From Pseudomonas arcuscaelestis (lineage in GTDB: Bacteria > Pseudomonadota > Gammaproteobacteria > Pseudomonadales > Pseudomonadaceae): DNA of 64,000 nt. Shown here piece after piece: positions 17,943 through 27,621 of this stretch (positions within the stretch are counted from its first letter, which is position 1; the number at the start of each line of letters is the position of its first letter). Location: positions 1 through 64,000 of the forward strand of contig NZ_JACOPV010000021.1 of NCBI RefSeq assembly GCF_016881005.1, read 5' to 3'. Both the position numbers and the translations under genes were made by a program. The notes beneath the pieces were generated by a model that was not told the DNA's origin, searched no databases, and saw nothing but the letters and a program-made list of their open reading frames with translations.

Positions 17943-18007
17943 CGGGGCAAGCCCGCTCCTACCGAATAGGCATTTGCCGTCGGTGGCGAGCGGGCTGGCA
18001 TCGTGAT
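17943..18007 (+). repeat. REP-like pair downstream of the tubulin-like gene
   Basis: The core CGGGGCAAGCCCGCTCC (17943-17959), identical to the copy at 12296-12312, is followed 30 bp later by an inverted partner GGCGAGCGGGCTGGC (17985-17999). The pair of oppositely oriented REP-like units resembles the doublets scattered through Pseudomonas genomes. The rest of 17920-18151 contains no gene I can support. Confidence 0.65.
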
Positions 18008-18151
18008 TTTCGCAAAGTGCTTCCAGCGGGTTGTTACCGTTAACGTTAAGCACACTCAACTGTTACCAACAGCCACCCTGTCTGAACGACCCTGCGCACC
18101 AAAATCTTCCCACTGCTTGTTTTCACGCACCAATCTGGAGCGTGCTCGGGA

Positions 18152-18451
18152 TTATTTCTTCTCCTGAATCACGATGAACGGCGAAACCACCACTGCCCAT
18201 ATCTCTGGATCGCGGCGCTGAAGGTCTAGCGCCTGCTCGTTGGACACGGGGCCCACAGTGCCAGCATTGCGCCATGTGGCGAAGGTTTCGCTGCGGTTTT
18301 CGGCCATTGCCTGTGCAACTTCGATCAGGTCCAGGCTGGGCTCGACCCAAATCAGGTCACCCTTGGCCCAGAAACGCTCCAGGGCTTTCCACTCGATTAC
18401 TGCGGTCTCGCCAAGCAGTTTGGCATAGAGGGTGCTTGGTTGATCAGTCAT
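18152..18451 (-). CDS. DUF2288 family protein
   Basis: A 99-residue soluble acidic protein of the DUF2288 family, judged from the opening TLYAKLLGETAVIEW, the central LDLIEVAQAMA and the closing WAVVVSPFIVIQEKK. The family has no assigned function. The gene is convergent with the tubulin-like gene and divergent from livK. No operon partner is visible. Confidence 0.7.
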   Translation of the reverse strand: MTDQPSTLYAKLLGETAVIEWKALERFWAKGDLIWVEPSLDLIEVAQAMAENRSETFATWRNAGTVGPVSNEQALDLQRRDPEIWAVVVSPFIVIQEKK

Positions 18452-18674
18452 GGGTTCCTGCCAGAAATAATTCGACTACGGTAAGAGGTCGGTATTTTTG
18501 CAGAAAAACCCGGTTTCAAATAAGTAATTGATCGAAAAGGACTTGAGAGCAAAGGATGGCCACGCCAATTCGAGCATGACCAGGCCGCTTTCTTGTAAGT
18601 TTCTGTCAATTAAGCGACACGCGCCGAATTTGCCCCAGCTGGGCTGCTTTTCAAGCGACAAAGCAGCGCTCTAC

Positions 18675-18690
18675 ACTGTACCGGTACAGT
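18675..18690. promoter_or_regulatory. 16-bp palindrome upstream of livK
   Basis: ACTGTACCGGTACAGT is a perfect 16-bp palindrome, 82 bp before the livK start. Such symmetry by chance is unlikely and suggests a dimeric repressor site. It is not a LexA box, because the spacing between CTGT and ACAG is 6 rather than 8. The surrounding leader (18452-18771, 320 bp) is AT-richer than its neighbours and holds no gene; TATAAA near 18741 is a possible -10. Confidence 0.5.
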
Positions 18691-18771
18691 TGCCAGGGTA
18701 ACTTCGGAGCCATCCGGTCCTCAGCTCTGGCCGCAGGACTATAAAAATTACAACAGAATGAGTGGAGCACT

Positions 18772-19902
18772 ATGAGTAAGGCTACTAAGCAGATTTCCAA
18801 GCTGTTTGCCGCAATGGTACTGGCCGGGGTTGCCAGCCATTCGTTTGCAGCCGATACCATCAAGATCGGCATCGCCGGCCCGAAAACCGGCCCGGTTACT
18901 CAGTACGGCGACATGCAGTTCGTTGGTGCTAAACAAGCCATCAAGGACATCAACGCCAAGGGCGGCGTCGACGGCAAGATGCTTGAAGCCAAGGAATACG
19001 ATGACGCTTGCGATCCGAAACAAGCCGTAGCGGTCGCCAACAAAGTGGTCAACGATGGCGTCAAGTTCGTGGTCGGCCACCTGTGCTCCAGCTCCACCCA
19101 GCCTGCTTCCGATATCTATGAAGATGAAGGCGTGATCATGATCACCCCGGCGGCCACCAGCCCGGAAATCACCTCGCGTGGTTACAAGCTGATCTTCCGC
19201 ACCATCGGCCTGGACAGCGCCCAGGGTCCTGCTGCCGGTAACTACATTGCCGACCACGTCAAACCAAAAGTGGTTGCCGTGCTGCACGACAAACAGCAAT
19301 ACGGTGAAGGCATTGCCACCGCTGTAAAACAGACCCTGGAAGGCAAAGGCACCAAGGTAGCCGTCTTCGAAGGCCTGAACGCGGGTGACAAAGACTTCTC
19401 CTCGATCATCCAGAAGCTCAAGCAAGCCAACGTCGACTTCGTCTACTACGGCGGCTACCACCCAGAACTGGGCCTGATCCTGCGCCAAGCTCAGGAAAAA
19501 GGCCTGAAAGCCAAGTTCATGGGCCCAGAAGGTGTTGGCAACGACTCCATCTCGCAAATCGCCCAGGGCGCTTCCGAAGGCCTGCTGGTTACCCTGCCGA
19601 AGTCCTTCGACGCTGCGCCTGAGAACAAGGCCATCGTTGACGCGATCAAAGCCGACGGCAAAGATCCAAGCGGCCCATTCGTGTTCCCGGCCTACTCCGC
19701 CGTCCAACTGATTGCCGATGGCATCAAGGCCGCCGGTACCAGCGACGACGCCGAGAAAGTGGCTGCAGAGATCCACAAAGGCACCTTCAAGACCCCGACT
19801 GGCGAGCTGTCGTACGACGACAAGGGCGACCTGAAAGACTTCAAATTCGTGGTCTACGAATGGCATTTCGGCAAACCTAAAACCGAAGTTTCCCCTCAGT
19901 AA
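18772..19902 (+). CDS. livK: Branched-chain amino acid ABC transporter, periplasmic binding protein
   Basis: A 376-residue precursor of the LivK/BraC binding protein. A Sec signal peptide of about 26 residues ends SHSFA before ADTIKIGIAGP. The mature protein has the two-lobed type I fold, with the ligand serines in LCSSSTQPAS and the ATSPEIT loop typical of Leu/Ile/Val/Ala binders, and one disulphide pair (DDACDP...HLCSS). It delivers substrate to the LivHM permease encoded downstream. A terminator between livK and livH should give excess binding protein over permease. Upstream lies a 16-bp palindrome. This is braC in P. aeruginosa usage. Confidence 0.95.
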   Translation: MSKATKQISKLFAAMVLAGVASHSFAADTIKIGIAGPKTGPVTQYGDMQFVGAKQAIKDINAKGGVDGKMLEAKEYDDACDPKQAVAVANKVVNDGVKFVVGHLCSSSTQPASDIYEDEGVIMITPAATSPEITSRGYKLIFRTIGLDSAQGPAAGNYIADHVKPKVVAVLHDKQQYGEGIATAVKQTLEGKGTKVAVFEGLNAGDKDFSSIIQKLKQANVDFVYYGGYHPELGLILRQAQEKGLKAKFMGPEGVGNDSISQIAQGASEGLLVTLPKSFDAAPENKAIVDAIKADGKDPSGPFVFPAYSAVQLIADGIKAAGTSDDAEKVAAEIHKGTFKTPTGELSYDDKGDLKDFKFVVYEWHFGKPKTEVSPQ

Positions 19903-19923
19903 TCCCGTCTGACTACATGACTA

Positions 19924-19956
19924 CAAGCCCACTGTGCGAGCAGTGGGCTTTGTTTT
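19924..19956 (+). terminator. Intra-operon terminator between livK and livH
   Basis: AGCCCACTG-TGCGAG-CAGTGGGCT (19926-19949) is a perfect nine-pair stem followed by TTGTTTT. It lies 21 bp after livK and 172 bp before livH. A leaky terminator here would make livK mRNA more abundant than the downstream permease mRNA, as expected for binding-protein operons. Another promoter may lie in 19957-20127. Confidence 0.85.
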
Positions 19957-20127
19957 ACGAGGTTCATGGGCCTGATTCCCGCGATCCGGGAGCAGGTTCA
20001 CCTGAAAATCTTAAAACCGTCACCAGCGGTTCTCTGGCAGTGCCTGTGTCGAAGTGGCTCAAGACCACAAGACCGCGCCGGGATTTCCCTCCAGTGAAAT
20101 GCGTATCGGGTTTTTAGGAGCGCTGTA

Positions 20128-21051
20128 ATGCCTGAGATCTATCACTTCTTCCAACAGCTGGTTAATGGTCTGACCATTGGCAGCACCTATGCCTTGATAG
20201 CCATTGGCTACACAATGGTTTACGGCATCATTGGAATGATCAACTTCGCCCATGGCGAGGTCTACATGATCGGTTCCTACGTGGCGTTCATTGCCCTCGC
20301 CGGGCTGGCCATGATGGGAATCCATTCGCTGCCAATATTGATGACCGTCGCCTTTGTCGCCACGATCTTCGTAACCAGTGCCTATGGCTACAGTATCGAA
20401 CGGGTCGCCTACCGCCCTTTGCGTAACAGCAATCGGTTGATCCCGTTGATTTCTGCCATTGGTATGTCGATTTTCCTGCAAAACACCGTATTGCTATCCC
20501 AGGACTCCAAGGACAAGTCCATCCCCAACCTGATCCCGGGGAGCATCTCCTTCGGCCCAGGCGGCGCAGAGGAAGTGCTGATCTCCTACATGCAGATCCT
20601 GGTTTTCGTTGTCACCCTGGTGGCCATGACCGGTTTGACCCTGTTCATCTCCCGCTCTCGCCTGGGTCGCGCCTGCCGCGCCTGTGCCGAAGACATCAAG
20701 ATGGCCAACCTGTTGGGTATCAACACCAACAACATCATCGCCCTGACGTTCGTCATCGGTGCTGCGCTGGCGGCTGTGGCCGCGGTATTGCTGAGCATGC
20801 AGTACGGCGTGATCAACCCTAACGCCGGCTTCCTGGTGGGCTTGAAAGCCTTCACCGCGGCCGTGCTGGGTGGCATCGGCAGTATTCCGGGGGCCATGCT
20901 CGGTGGCCTGGTGCTGGGTGTGGCCGAAGCGTTTGGCGCCGACATATTCGGCGACCAGTACAAGGACGTGGTGGCATTCGGTCTCTTGGTTCTCGTGCTG
21001 TTGTTCCGTCCGACCGGCATCCTCGGCCGTCCGGAGGTTGAAAAAGTATGA
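20128..21051 (+). CDS. livH: Branched-chain amino acid ABC permease LivH
   Basis: A 307-residue inner-membrane permease with about eight hydrophobic helices. It opens with the family pattern [23 protein letters not shown] and contains the EAA-like cytoplasmic loop [16 protein letters not shown] that docks on the ATPases. It forms the channel heterodimer with LivM. It lies second in livKHMGF and ends overlapping livM by 4 bp (ATGA), so translation is coupled. It corresponds to BraD. Confidence 0.95.
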   Translation: MPEIYHFFQQLVNGLTIGSTYALIAIGYTMVYGIIGMINFAHGEVYMIGSYVAFIALAGLAMMGIHSLPILMTVAFVATIFVTSAYGYSIERVAYRPLRNSNRLIPLISAIGMSIFLQNTVLLSQDSKDKSIPNLIPGSISFGPGGAEEVLISYMQILVFVVTLVAMTGLTLFISRSRLGRACRACAEDIKMANLLGINTNNIIALTFVIGAALAAVAAVLLSMQYGVINPNAGFLVGLKAFTAAVLGGIGSIPGAMLGGLVLGVAEAFGADIFGDQYKDVVAFGLLVLVLLFRPTGILGRPEVEKV

Positions 21052-22304
21052 ACAAAAATCTTAAACAGGCGTTTTTCAGTGCCTTGCTGGTCTGGGCCGT
21101 GGCCTTCCCGGTGCTGGGCCTGAAGCTCAGCATCGACGGCATCAACCTGATTGTTCACAGCCAAGGACCGTTCACCATTACCGTGATTGCGGTGTGTTCG
21201 GTGCTGATGTTCCTGCGTGTGCTGTTCGACAAGCAATGGAGCGCGGTAACCAGTCGGCGTTCGGATCGCAAGTTGATCTCGCCGGCGATGAGCAACTTCC
21301 TGACCCTGCCCAAGACCCAACGCTGGGTAATCATGGGCCTGATCGTGGTTGCACTGGTCTGGCCGTTCTTCGGTTCGCGCGGTGCGGTCGACATTGCCAC
21401 TCTGATCCTGATCTACGTTTTATTGGGCTTGGGCCTGAACATCGTGGTCGGTCTGGCTGGCCTGCTCGACCTCGGTTACGTCGGCTTCTATGCCGTGGGA
21501 GCCTATACCTACGCCCTGCTGTCGCACTACTTTGGCTGGAGCTTCTGGATCTGCCTGCCGATTGCCGGCCTGATGGCGGCTACATTCGGCTTCCTGCTCG
21601 GTTTCCCGGTATTGCGTCTACGTGGCGACTACCTGGCGATCGTGACGCTTGGCTTCGGCGAGATCATTCGCTTGTTCCTGCGTAACCTGACCAGTCTCAC
21701 CGGTGGCCCCAACGGCATCAGCAACATCGAAAAACCGACCTTCTTCGGTCTGAGTTTCGAACGTCGCGCAGCTGAAGGCATGCAGACTTTCCACGAGTAC
21801 TTCGGCTTGCCGTACAACTCGATCAACAAGGTGATCTTCCTCTACCTGGTTGCGTTGTTGTTGGCGCTGCTGGCGCTGTTCGTGATCAACCGGCTGCTGC
21901 GCATGCCAATCGGTCGTGCCTGGGAAGCACTGCGTGAAGACGAAATTGCCTGCCGTGCGCTGGGTCTGAACCCAACCATCATCAAGCTCTCTGCGTTCAC
22001 CCTGGGTGCCTGTTTCGCAGGTTTCGCCGGTAGCTTCTTTGCCGCGCGCCAAGGCCTGGTGACGCCCGAGTCGTTCACCTTCATCGAGTCGGCCATCATC
22101 CTCGCTATCGTGGTGTTGGGCGGTATGGGGTCGCAGTTGGGCGTGATTCTCGCGGCCATCGTGATGATTCTGCTGCCAGAGCTGATGCGTGAGTTCAGCG
22201 AATACCGCATGTTGATGTTCGGTGCGCTGATGGTGCTGATGATGATCTGGCGTCCGCAAGGCCTGCTACCTATGCAACGTCCACACATGGAGCTGCGCCG
22301 ATGA
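21048..22304 (+). CDS. livM: Branched-chain amino acid ABC permease LivM
   Basis: A 418-residue permease. The first 100 residues carry the extra DUF3382 segment with two hydrophobic helices found in gamma-proteobacterial LivM. The conserved core follows ([20 protein letters not shown]) with the ATPase-contact loop [18 protein letters not shown]. It pairs with LivH. The start overlaps livH, and the end overlaps livG by 4 bp. It corresponds to BraE. Confidence 0.95.
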   Translation: MNKNLKQAFFSALLVWAVAFPVLGLKLSIDGINLIVHSQGPFTITVIAVCSVLMFLRVLFDKQWSAVTSRRSDRKLISPAMSNFLTLPKTQRWVIMGLIVVALVWPFFGSRGAVDIATLILIYVLLGLGLNIVVGLAGLLDLGYVGFYAVGAYTYALLSHYFGWSFWICLPIAGLMAATFGFLLGFPVLRLRGDYLAIVTLGFGEIIRLFLRNLTSLTGGPNGISNIEKPTFFGLSFERRAAEGMQTFHEYFGLPYNSINKVIFLYLVALLLALLALFVINRLLRMPIGRAWEALREDEIACRALGLNPTIIKLSAFTLGACFAGFAGSFFAARQGLVTPESFTFIESAIILAIVVLGGMGSQLGVILAAIVMILLPELMREFSEYRMLMFGALMVLMMIWRPQGLLPMQRPHMELRR

Positions 22305-23068
22305 GCCGCGAAATTTTGCAAGTCAGCGGCCTGAGCATGCGCTTCGGCGGCTTGTTGGCGGTTAACGGCGTAGCCCTGACCGTCAAAGAAAAACAGGTCG
22401 TGGCATTGATCGGCCCCAACGGGGCAGGCAAGACCACGGTATTCAACTGCCTGACGGGTTTCTACAAGCCCAGCGCTGGCACCATTCTGCTCGACGGCCA
22501 GCCGATCCAGGGCCTGGCCGGTCATGAAATCGCGCGCAAGGGTGTAGTGCGTACGTTCCAGAACGTGCGCCTATTCAAGGACATGACCGCGCTGGAAAAC
22601 CTGCTGATTGCTCAACACCGGCATTTGAATACCAACTTTTTTGCTGGTTTGTTCAAGACCCCGGCGTTTCGCCGCAGCGAACACGAGGCCAAGGACTTCG
22701 CCCAGTATTGGCTGGAGAAGGTCAACCTCACCGAGTTTGCCAACCGTACCGCCGGAACCTTGGCTTATGGCCAGCAACGACGTCTGGAGATCGCACGTTG
22801 CATGATGACCCGCCCGCGGATCCTCATGCTCGACGAACCCGCGGCCGGCCTGAACCCGAAAGAGACCGAGGATCTCAAGGCGCTGATCAGCATTCTGCGC
22901 GAAGAGCACAACGTCACCGTTCTGCTGATCGAGCACGACATGAAGCTGGTCATGAGCATTTCCGACCATATCGTCGTGATCAACCAGGGTACTCCCCTGG
23001 CCGACGGTACGCCGGATCAGATCCGCGACAACCCTGAAGTGATCAAAGCCTACCTGGGGGAAGCGTAA
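22301..23068 (+). CDS. livG: Branched-chain amino acid ABC ATPase LivG
   Basis: A 255-residue ABC ATPase with Walker [10 protein letters not shown] (residues about 36-44), signature [13 protein letters not shown], Walker [14 protein letters not shown] and switch histidine LIEHDM. The [10 protein letters not shown] signature in place of LSGGQ is normal for LivG. It drives transport together with LivF. The stop codon abuts the livF start. It corresponds to BraF. Confidence 0.95.
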   Translation: MSREILQVSGLSMRFGGLLAVNGVALTVKEKQVVALIGPNGAGKTTVFNCLTGFYKPSAGTILLDGQPIQGLAGHEIARKGVVRTFQNVRLFKDMTALENLLIAQHRHLNTNFFAGLFKTPAFRRSEHEAKDFAQYWLEKVNLTEFANRTAGTLAYGQQRRLEIARCMMTRPRILMLDEPAAGLNPKETEDLKALISILREEHNVTVLLIEHDMKLVMSISDHIVVINQGTPLADGTPDQIRDNPEVIKAYLGEA

Positions 23069-23770
23069 ATGCTGCAGTTCGAAAACGTTTCCACCTTCTA
23101 CGGCAAGATCCAGGCACTGCACAGCGTCAACGTCGAGATACGCCAAGGCGAGATCGTTACCCTGATCGGTGCCAACGGTGCTGGCAAGTCGACGCTGCTG
23201 ATGACCCTTTGCGGTTCTCCGCAAGCCCACAGCGGCAGCATCAAGTACCTGGGCGAAGAACTGGTTGGCCAACCGTCCTCGCACATCATGCGCAAGAGCA
23301 TTGCCGTGGTGCCTGAAGGTCGTCGGGTGTTTGCCCGTCTGACCGTCGAGGAAAACCTGGCCATGGGCGGTTTCTTTACCAACAAGGGTGACTACCAGGA
23401 GCAAATGGACAAGGTCCTGCACCTGTTCCCGCGCCTGAAGGAGCGCTTTGCCCAGCGCGGCGGCACCATGTCTGGCGGCGAGCAACAGATGCTCGCCATT
23501 GGACGGGCACTGATGAGCAAACCCAAGCTGCTGTTGCTGGACGAGCCATCGCTGGGCCTGGCACCCATCATCATCCAGCAGATCTTCGATATTATCGAAC
23601 AACTGCGAAAGGATGGCGTGACGGTGTTCCTGGTTGAGCAGAACGCCAACCAGGCGTTGAAAGTCGCCGACCGCGCTTATGTATTGGAGAATGGTCGCGT
23701 GGTGATGCAGGGCACCGGGGAAGCACTGCTGACCGATCCAAAGGTTCGTGACGCTTACCTGGGCGGTTGA
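23069..23770 (+). CDS. livF: Branched-chain amino acid ABC ATPase LivF
   Basis: A 233-residue ABC ATPase with Walker A GANGAGKST, signature MSGGEQQMLAIGRAL, Walker B LLLLDEPSLGLAP and the LVEQNANQAL switch region characteristic of LivF. It is the second nucleotide-binding subunit of the importer. The ATG follows the livG TAA with no gap. A strong terminator follows 16 bp after the stop. It corresponds to BraG. Confidence 0.95.
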   Translation: MLQFENVSTFYGKIQALHSVNVEIRQGEIVTLIGANGAGKSTLLMTLCGSPQAHSGSIKYLGEELVGQPSSHIMRKSIAVVPEGRRVFARLTVEENLAMGGFFTNKGDYQEQMDKVLHLFPRLKERFAQRGGTMSGGEQQMLAIGRALMSKPKLLLLDEPSLGLAPIIIQQIFDIIEQLRKDGVTVFLVEQNANQALKVADRAYVLENGRVVMQGTGEALLTDPKVRDAYLGG

Positions 23771-23786
23771 TCTGTCCCAGCAATTG

Positions 23787-23810
23787 AAAAAAGGCCTTCG
23801 GGCCTTTTTT
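23787..23810 (+). terminator. Terminator of the liv operon
   Basis: AAAAAAGGCC-TTCG-GGCCTTTTTT is a perfect stem with a UUCG loop and flanking A and T runs. It ends the liv operon and would also work in the reverse direction. Confidence 0.92.
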
Positions 23811-23922
23811 CATGCGCAGGCTTTTTACCGGCAAGGCGCTCATGCGGGCGAAAGCCTTGTGATCGACCTTCAGCCTGCGTAACGTGACGGCACCTTTTGG
23901 TAGAGACCCTGGAGTTTGCTCG

Positions 23923-24594
23923 ATGCGTGCCGCCCCTTCGTTGTTGCTTGTCGCCCTGTTACCGCTGTTCGCGGGTTGCCAGATGCTGGCGGATAAACCA
24001 CAGGCATCCGCTGCCAGCATGACACGCATGCAGGGTGAGCTCAGCGCCAAAGGTGGTCAGCTGCTGTTCAAGCCTTGCGCGGAAAATCGTCACTTTGCGG
24101 TATTCGATGCCGGCAACACGGGCCTGCTACAAGAAGCTGCAGCACTGGCCGACGAGCCAGGTACCCTGTTCGCCGATGTCGGCGCGAACCTTTCTGCCAG
24201 CCAGAACGAAGGCAATGACGGGCAATTGAATGTGCAACGACTGTACCGGGTCGAACACTCCAACAGTGCCTGTAGCGACCCTAACTTCAAGCGGTTGACG
24301 GTACGTGCACATGGCAACGAACCTGACTGGGACCTCAAGGCCGGGAACAAGGGCATGGTGTTGACTCGCCCAGGACAGCCGGAGCTGGCCGTCCCTTACC
24401 TCGAAGAACAACTGCCCGATGGCCGCTTCAGCCTCAGCACCGAGGCCAATGGTCAGCGTGTGGACCTCTGGGTCGCGCCGCAACGCTGCGTCGACACAAT
24501 GACTGGGGCGGTGCGCCACCTCAGCGCAGAACTCCGGGTAAACGGCCAGACTATGCGCGGATGCGCCTACTACGGCGGCTCACGTAACGACTGA
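23923..24594 (+). CDS. COG3650-type lipoprotein
   Basis: A 223-residue exported lipoprotein. ATG 23923 (GGAG about ten bases upstream) gives a clean signal with lipobox LFAGC and acylated Cys19; the longer frame would add a non-signal extension. The mature part has Cys in KPCAENRH, SACSDPN, QRCVD and RGCAYYG, probably disulphide-bonded. Two repeated FTVRAxGNEPDW-like strands suggest a META/COG3650-type beta-rich domain. The residue after the acylated Cys is Gln, not Asp, so outer-membrane sorting is likely. The function is unknown. Confidence 0.65.
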   Translation: MRAAPSLLLVALLPLFAGCQMLADKPQASAASMTRMQGELSAKGGQLLFKPCAENRHFAVFDAGNTGLLQEAAALADEPGTLFADVGANLSASQNEGNDGQLNVQRLYRVEHSNSACSDPNFKRLTVRAHGNEPDWDLKAGNKGMVLTRPGQPELAVPYLEEQLPDGRFSLSTEANGQRVDLWVAPQRCVDTMTGAVRHLSAELRVNGQTMRGCAYYGGSRND

Positions 24595-24700
24595 TCATCG
24601 GCGTCTGCGTTTATCCTGCCTGCTTATGCGGCGAACAGCTTATACTTGGCGGTTTGTGTAAAGCCGACGGCCGTTCATGGCCGCGATACTGGACCCTGCC

Positions 24701-26314
24701 ATGTTACGAATCACCGAACTGAAGCTGCCGCTTGATCATCCTGATGAAGCCCTGCGCGAGGCCATTGTGCAACGCCTGGGCATCAGCGATGAACAATTGC
24801 TGGACTTCACCCTGTTCAAGCGCAGCTACGACGCCCGCAAGAAGAACAGCGAAATGCTGTTCATCTACACCATCGACCTGACTGCCAGCAACGAAGCTGA
24901 GCTGCTGAAAAAATTCGCCGACGATCACAACGTCAACGTTGCGCCGGATGTCAGCTACAAGGTCGTTGGTCACGCTCCCGCCGACCTGCAGGAACGCCCC
25001 ATTGTTGTCGGCTTTGGCCCCTGCGGCATTTTTGCCGGCCTGCTGCTGGCGCAGATGGGTTTCAAGCCGATCATCCTCGAGCGCGGCAAGGAAGTGCGCC
25101 AGCGCACCAAGGACACTTGGGGTCTGTGGCGCAAGAGCGAGCTCAATCCTGAGTCGAACGTACAGTTCGGTGAGGGCGGTGCCGGTACGTTCTCTGACGG
25201 TAAACTCTACAGTCAGATCAAAGATCCACAGCACCACGGTCGCAAGGTGCTGAACGAGTTCGTCAAGGCCGGTGCCCCGGATGAAATTCTCTACGTCAAC
25301 AAACCCCACATCGGTACGTTCCGCCTGACTGGTATGGTCGAGAACATGCGCCACGAGATCCATGCGCTTGGCGGTGAAGTGCGCTTCGAGCAGAAAGTTA
25401 CCGATCTGCTGATGGAAGACGGTCAACTCAATGGTGTGGTTCTGGCCAGCGGAGAACAGTTGCAGTCCCGGCACGTCGTCCTGGCCTTGGGTCACAGTGC
25501 TCGTGATACGTTCCGCATGCTACATGCCCGCGGCGTATTCATGGAGGCCAAGCCGTTCTCCATCGGTTTCCGGATCGAACACCCGCAATCGTTGATCGAC
25601 CAGGCGCGCCTGGGCAAGTACGCCGGACACCCTAAACTTGGCGCAGCAGATTACAAACTGGTGCACCACGCCAAGAACGGACGCTCGGTCTACAGCTTCT
25701 GCATGTGCCCAGGCGGCACAGTGGTTGCGGCCACCAGCGAACCAGGCCGGGTCGTCACCAATGGCATGAGCCAGTACTCGCGTAACGAGCGCAACGCCAA
25801 CTCCGGTATCGTCGTCGGTATCACTCCAGAGCAGGATTACCCCGGTGGTCCGCTGGCAGGTATCGAGTTGCAAGAAAAATTGGAGTCGCTCGCCTATGTG
25901 CTGGGCGGTAGCAACTACCAGGCGCCAGCCCAGTTGGTGGGTGACTTTGTCGCGGGCAAGCCCTCCACTGCCCTGGGCAGTGTCGAGCCTTCGTACAAGC
26001 CTGGGGTCAACCTTGGCGATCTGGCACCAAGCCTGCCTGACTTTGCCATCGAAGCTATTCGTGAAGCCTTGCCGGCATTCGATCGCCAGATCAAAGGCTA
26101 CAACCTTCATGACGCCGTGCTGACCGGGATTGAAACCCGTACTTCTTCGCCGCTGCGCATTACCCGCGATGCCAGCATGCAGAGCCTCAACCTCAAGGGC
26201 CTGTTCCCGGCAGGTGAAGGCGCTGGCTATGCCGGTGGGATTCTGTCGGCGGGCGTCGACGGTATTCGTATCGCCGAAGCCGTGGCGCGGAGCATGCTCG
26301 GTTTAGAAGCCTGA
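24701..26314 (+). CDS. Uncharacterised FAD-dependent dehydrogenase (COG2509-like)
   Basis: A 537-residue flavoprotein. An N-terminal domain of about 90 residues (LRITELKLPLDH...) precedes the FAD-binding Rossmann motif VVGFGPCGIFAGLLLA (about 106-121). The family signature GEGGAGTFSDGKLYSQI follows, and a second FAD-binding stretch GLFPAGEGAGYAGGI lies near the C-terminus. It resembles the widely conserved COG2509 group, for which no reaction is established. ATG 24701 is preferred over 24677 because relatives start MLRITEL. The gene ends in a hairpin that separates it from the convergent PLP enzyme gene. Confidence 0.8.
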   Translation: MLRITELKLPLDHPDEALREAIVQRLGISDEQLLDFTLFKRSYDARKKNSEMLFIYTIDLTASNEAELLKKFADDHNVNVAPDVSYKVVGHAPADLQERPIVVGFGPCGIFAGLLLAQMGFKPIILERGKEVRQRTKDTWGLWRKSELNPESNVQFGEGGAGTFSDGKLYSQIKDPQHHGRKVLNEFVKAGAPDEILYVNKPHIGTFRLTGMVENMRHEIHALGGEVRFEQKVTDLLMEDGQLNGVVLASGEQLQSRHVVLALGHSARDTFRMLHARGVFMEAKPFSIGFRIEHPQSLIDQARLGKYAGHPKLGAADYKLVHHAKNGRSVYSFCMCPGGTVVAATSEPGRVVTNGMSQYSRNERNANSGIVVGITPEQDYPGGPLAGIELQEKLESLAYVLGGSNYQAPAQLVGDFVAGKPSTALGSVEPSYKPGVNLGDLAPSLPDFAIEAIREALPAFDRQIKGYNLHDAVLTGIETRTSSPLRITRDASMQSLNLKGLFPAGEGAGYAGGILSAGVDGIRIAEAVARSMLGLEA

Positions 26315-26323
26315 TGTAGCTGA

Positions 26324-26354
26324 CGCGGAGCAAGTCGACCGGACTTGCTCCGCG
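26324..26354. terminator. Bidirectional hairpin between convergent genes
   Basis: CGCGGAGCAAGTC (26324-26336) pairs perfectly with GACTTGCTCCGCG (26342-26354) across a five-base loop. There is no T run. It is placed exactly between two convergent genes and resembles the REP-like hairpins in this window, though with a different sequence. Confidence 0.65.
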
Positions 26355-26361
26355 ATGCGCT

Positions 26362-27456
26362 TCAGATCCCTGCGCGCAGCACTGACTCCGGCAGCGGATG
26401 TCCCTTCTCGACACAGGCCTTGACCGTCTCTATCAACGCCTGCAACTGGTAGCCCTGCCCTAACAGCCAGTCCTGGTCGTAATAGCTGGTCGCATAGCGA
26501 TCACCACCATCGCAAAGAATCGCCACGATCGAACCTGCCTCCCCGGCTGTGCGCATCTGCTGTGCTGCCATCAGCGCACCGATCAAATTGGTGCCACTGG
26601 AAGCACCTACCCGGCGGCCCAGGCGTTCAGCCAGGTAATGCATGGCAGCCAGGGACAATGCATCCGGCACTTTTACCATCGCGTCGATCACTTGCGCCAG
26701 AAATGACGCCTCGACCCGTGGTCGACCAATTCCCTCGATTCGCGAACCACAGTCCAGGCGCAGCGTGCGGTCGCCGGTCTGGTAGCTGTCGAAGAACACA
26801 GAGCGCTCGGCATCGGCACACAGCACGCGCGTTGTGTGCTGGCGATAGCGAACGTAACGGCCCAGGGTGGCGGTCGTTCCGCCTGTGCCCGGACTTGAGA
26901 TCAGCCAGGTCGGTTCCGGATGCCGCTCGAAGCGCATCTGGGTAAAGATCGATTCGGCAATGTTGTTGTTCGCTCGCCAGTCAGTCGCGCGCTCGGCATA
27001 GGTGAACTGGTCCATGAAATGACCACCGGTTTCACGCGCCAGGCGCTCGGACTCAGCATAGAGTTGGGTCGGATCCTCCACCAGATGGCTGCGACCACCG
27101 TAGAAGGCAATTTGCGCGATTTTCTCTTGTGAGGTGCTGGCAGGCACCACGGCAATGAACGGCACCCCGAGCAGCCCCGCAAAATAGGCTTCGGAGATTG
27201 CCGTCGAACCGCTGGAAGCCTCGATCACCGGAGCCCCCGGCCGTAGCCAGCCATTGCACAGGGCATACAGAAACAATGACCGAGCCAATCGATGCTTGAG
27301 ACTGCCCGTGGGGTGACTGGATTCGTCCTTGAAGTACAGTTCAACGTCGGGGAAGCCCGGTAAAGGCAACGGGATCAGATGTGTGTCAGCGCTGCGTTGA
27401 AAGTCGGCCTCGATGATGCGGATCGCTTCACGTGCCCACTGGCGGTGATCGTTCAT
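26362..27456 (-). CDS. PLP-dependent cysteine synthase-fold enzyme
   Basis: A 364-residue fold-type II PLP enzyme. The Schiff-base lysine is K54 in PTGSLKHR, the substrate loop is SSGSTAIS (about 81-88), the phosphate-binding loop is [12 protein letters not shown], and a C-terminal CDGGDR lies near the pyridine-nitrogen contact. This resembles the CBS/cysteine synthase group. The long insertion and SLKHR motif set it apart from CysK/CysM and recall the L-cysteine desulfhydrase-like proteins annotated as 'PLP-dependent cysteine synthase family'. The reaction is therefore uncertain. It is convergent with the FAD gene and divergent from nhaA. Confidence 0.75.
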   Translation of the reverse strand: MNDHRQWAREAIRIIEADFQRSADTHLIPLPLPGFPDVELYFKDESSHPTGSLKHRLARSLFLYALCNGWLRPGAPVIEASSGSTAISEAYFAGLLGVPFIAVVPASTSQEKIAQIAFYGGRSHLVEDPTQLYAESERLARETGGHFMDQFTYAERATDWRANNNIAESIFTQMRFERHPEPTWLISSPGTGGTTATLGRYVRYRQHTTRVLCADAERSVFFDSYQTGDRTLRLDCGSRIEGIGRPRVEASFLAQVIDAMVKVPDALSLAAMHYLAERLGRRVGASSGTNLIGALMAAQQMRTAGEAGSIVAILCDGGDRYATSYYDQDWLLGQGYQLQALIETVKACVEKGHPLPESVLRAGI

Positions 27457-27575
27457 GGTCCAGTCCCGGAAAATAGCTGTTCAGGTGACCATGTTAAGAA
27501 AGTCCCTACATCTATGACAGGTACAGCCAGGCAAAATAATCCCGGCCAACTGCTAGGCTGCTCAAGCCAGAGATG

Positions 27576-27605
27576 GTCAAATCTTATAACAAAAAAGAAT
27601 ATAAT
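27576..27605 (+). promoter_or_regulatory. nhaA promoter
   Basis: A perfect -10 TATAAT (27600-27605) lies in an A/T-rich tract and has only a weak -35 (GTCAAA at 27576-27581, 18-bp spacer). Transcription should begin near 27612, giving a leader of about 65 nt before the TTG start codon. Confidence 0.6.
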
Positions 27606-27621
27606 TTTTGTTTTAATGCAT

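Noticed and set aside
18675-18690. LexA box upstream of livK
   Set aside because: CTGT and ACAG are separated by 6 bases; LexA boxes need 8.
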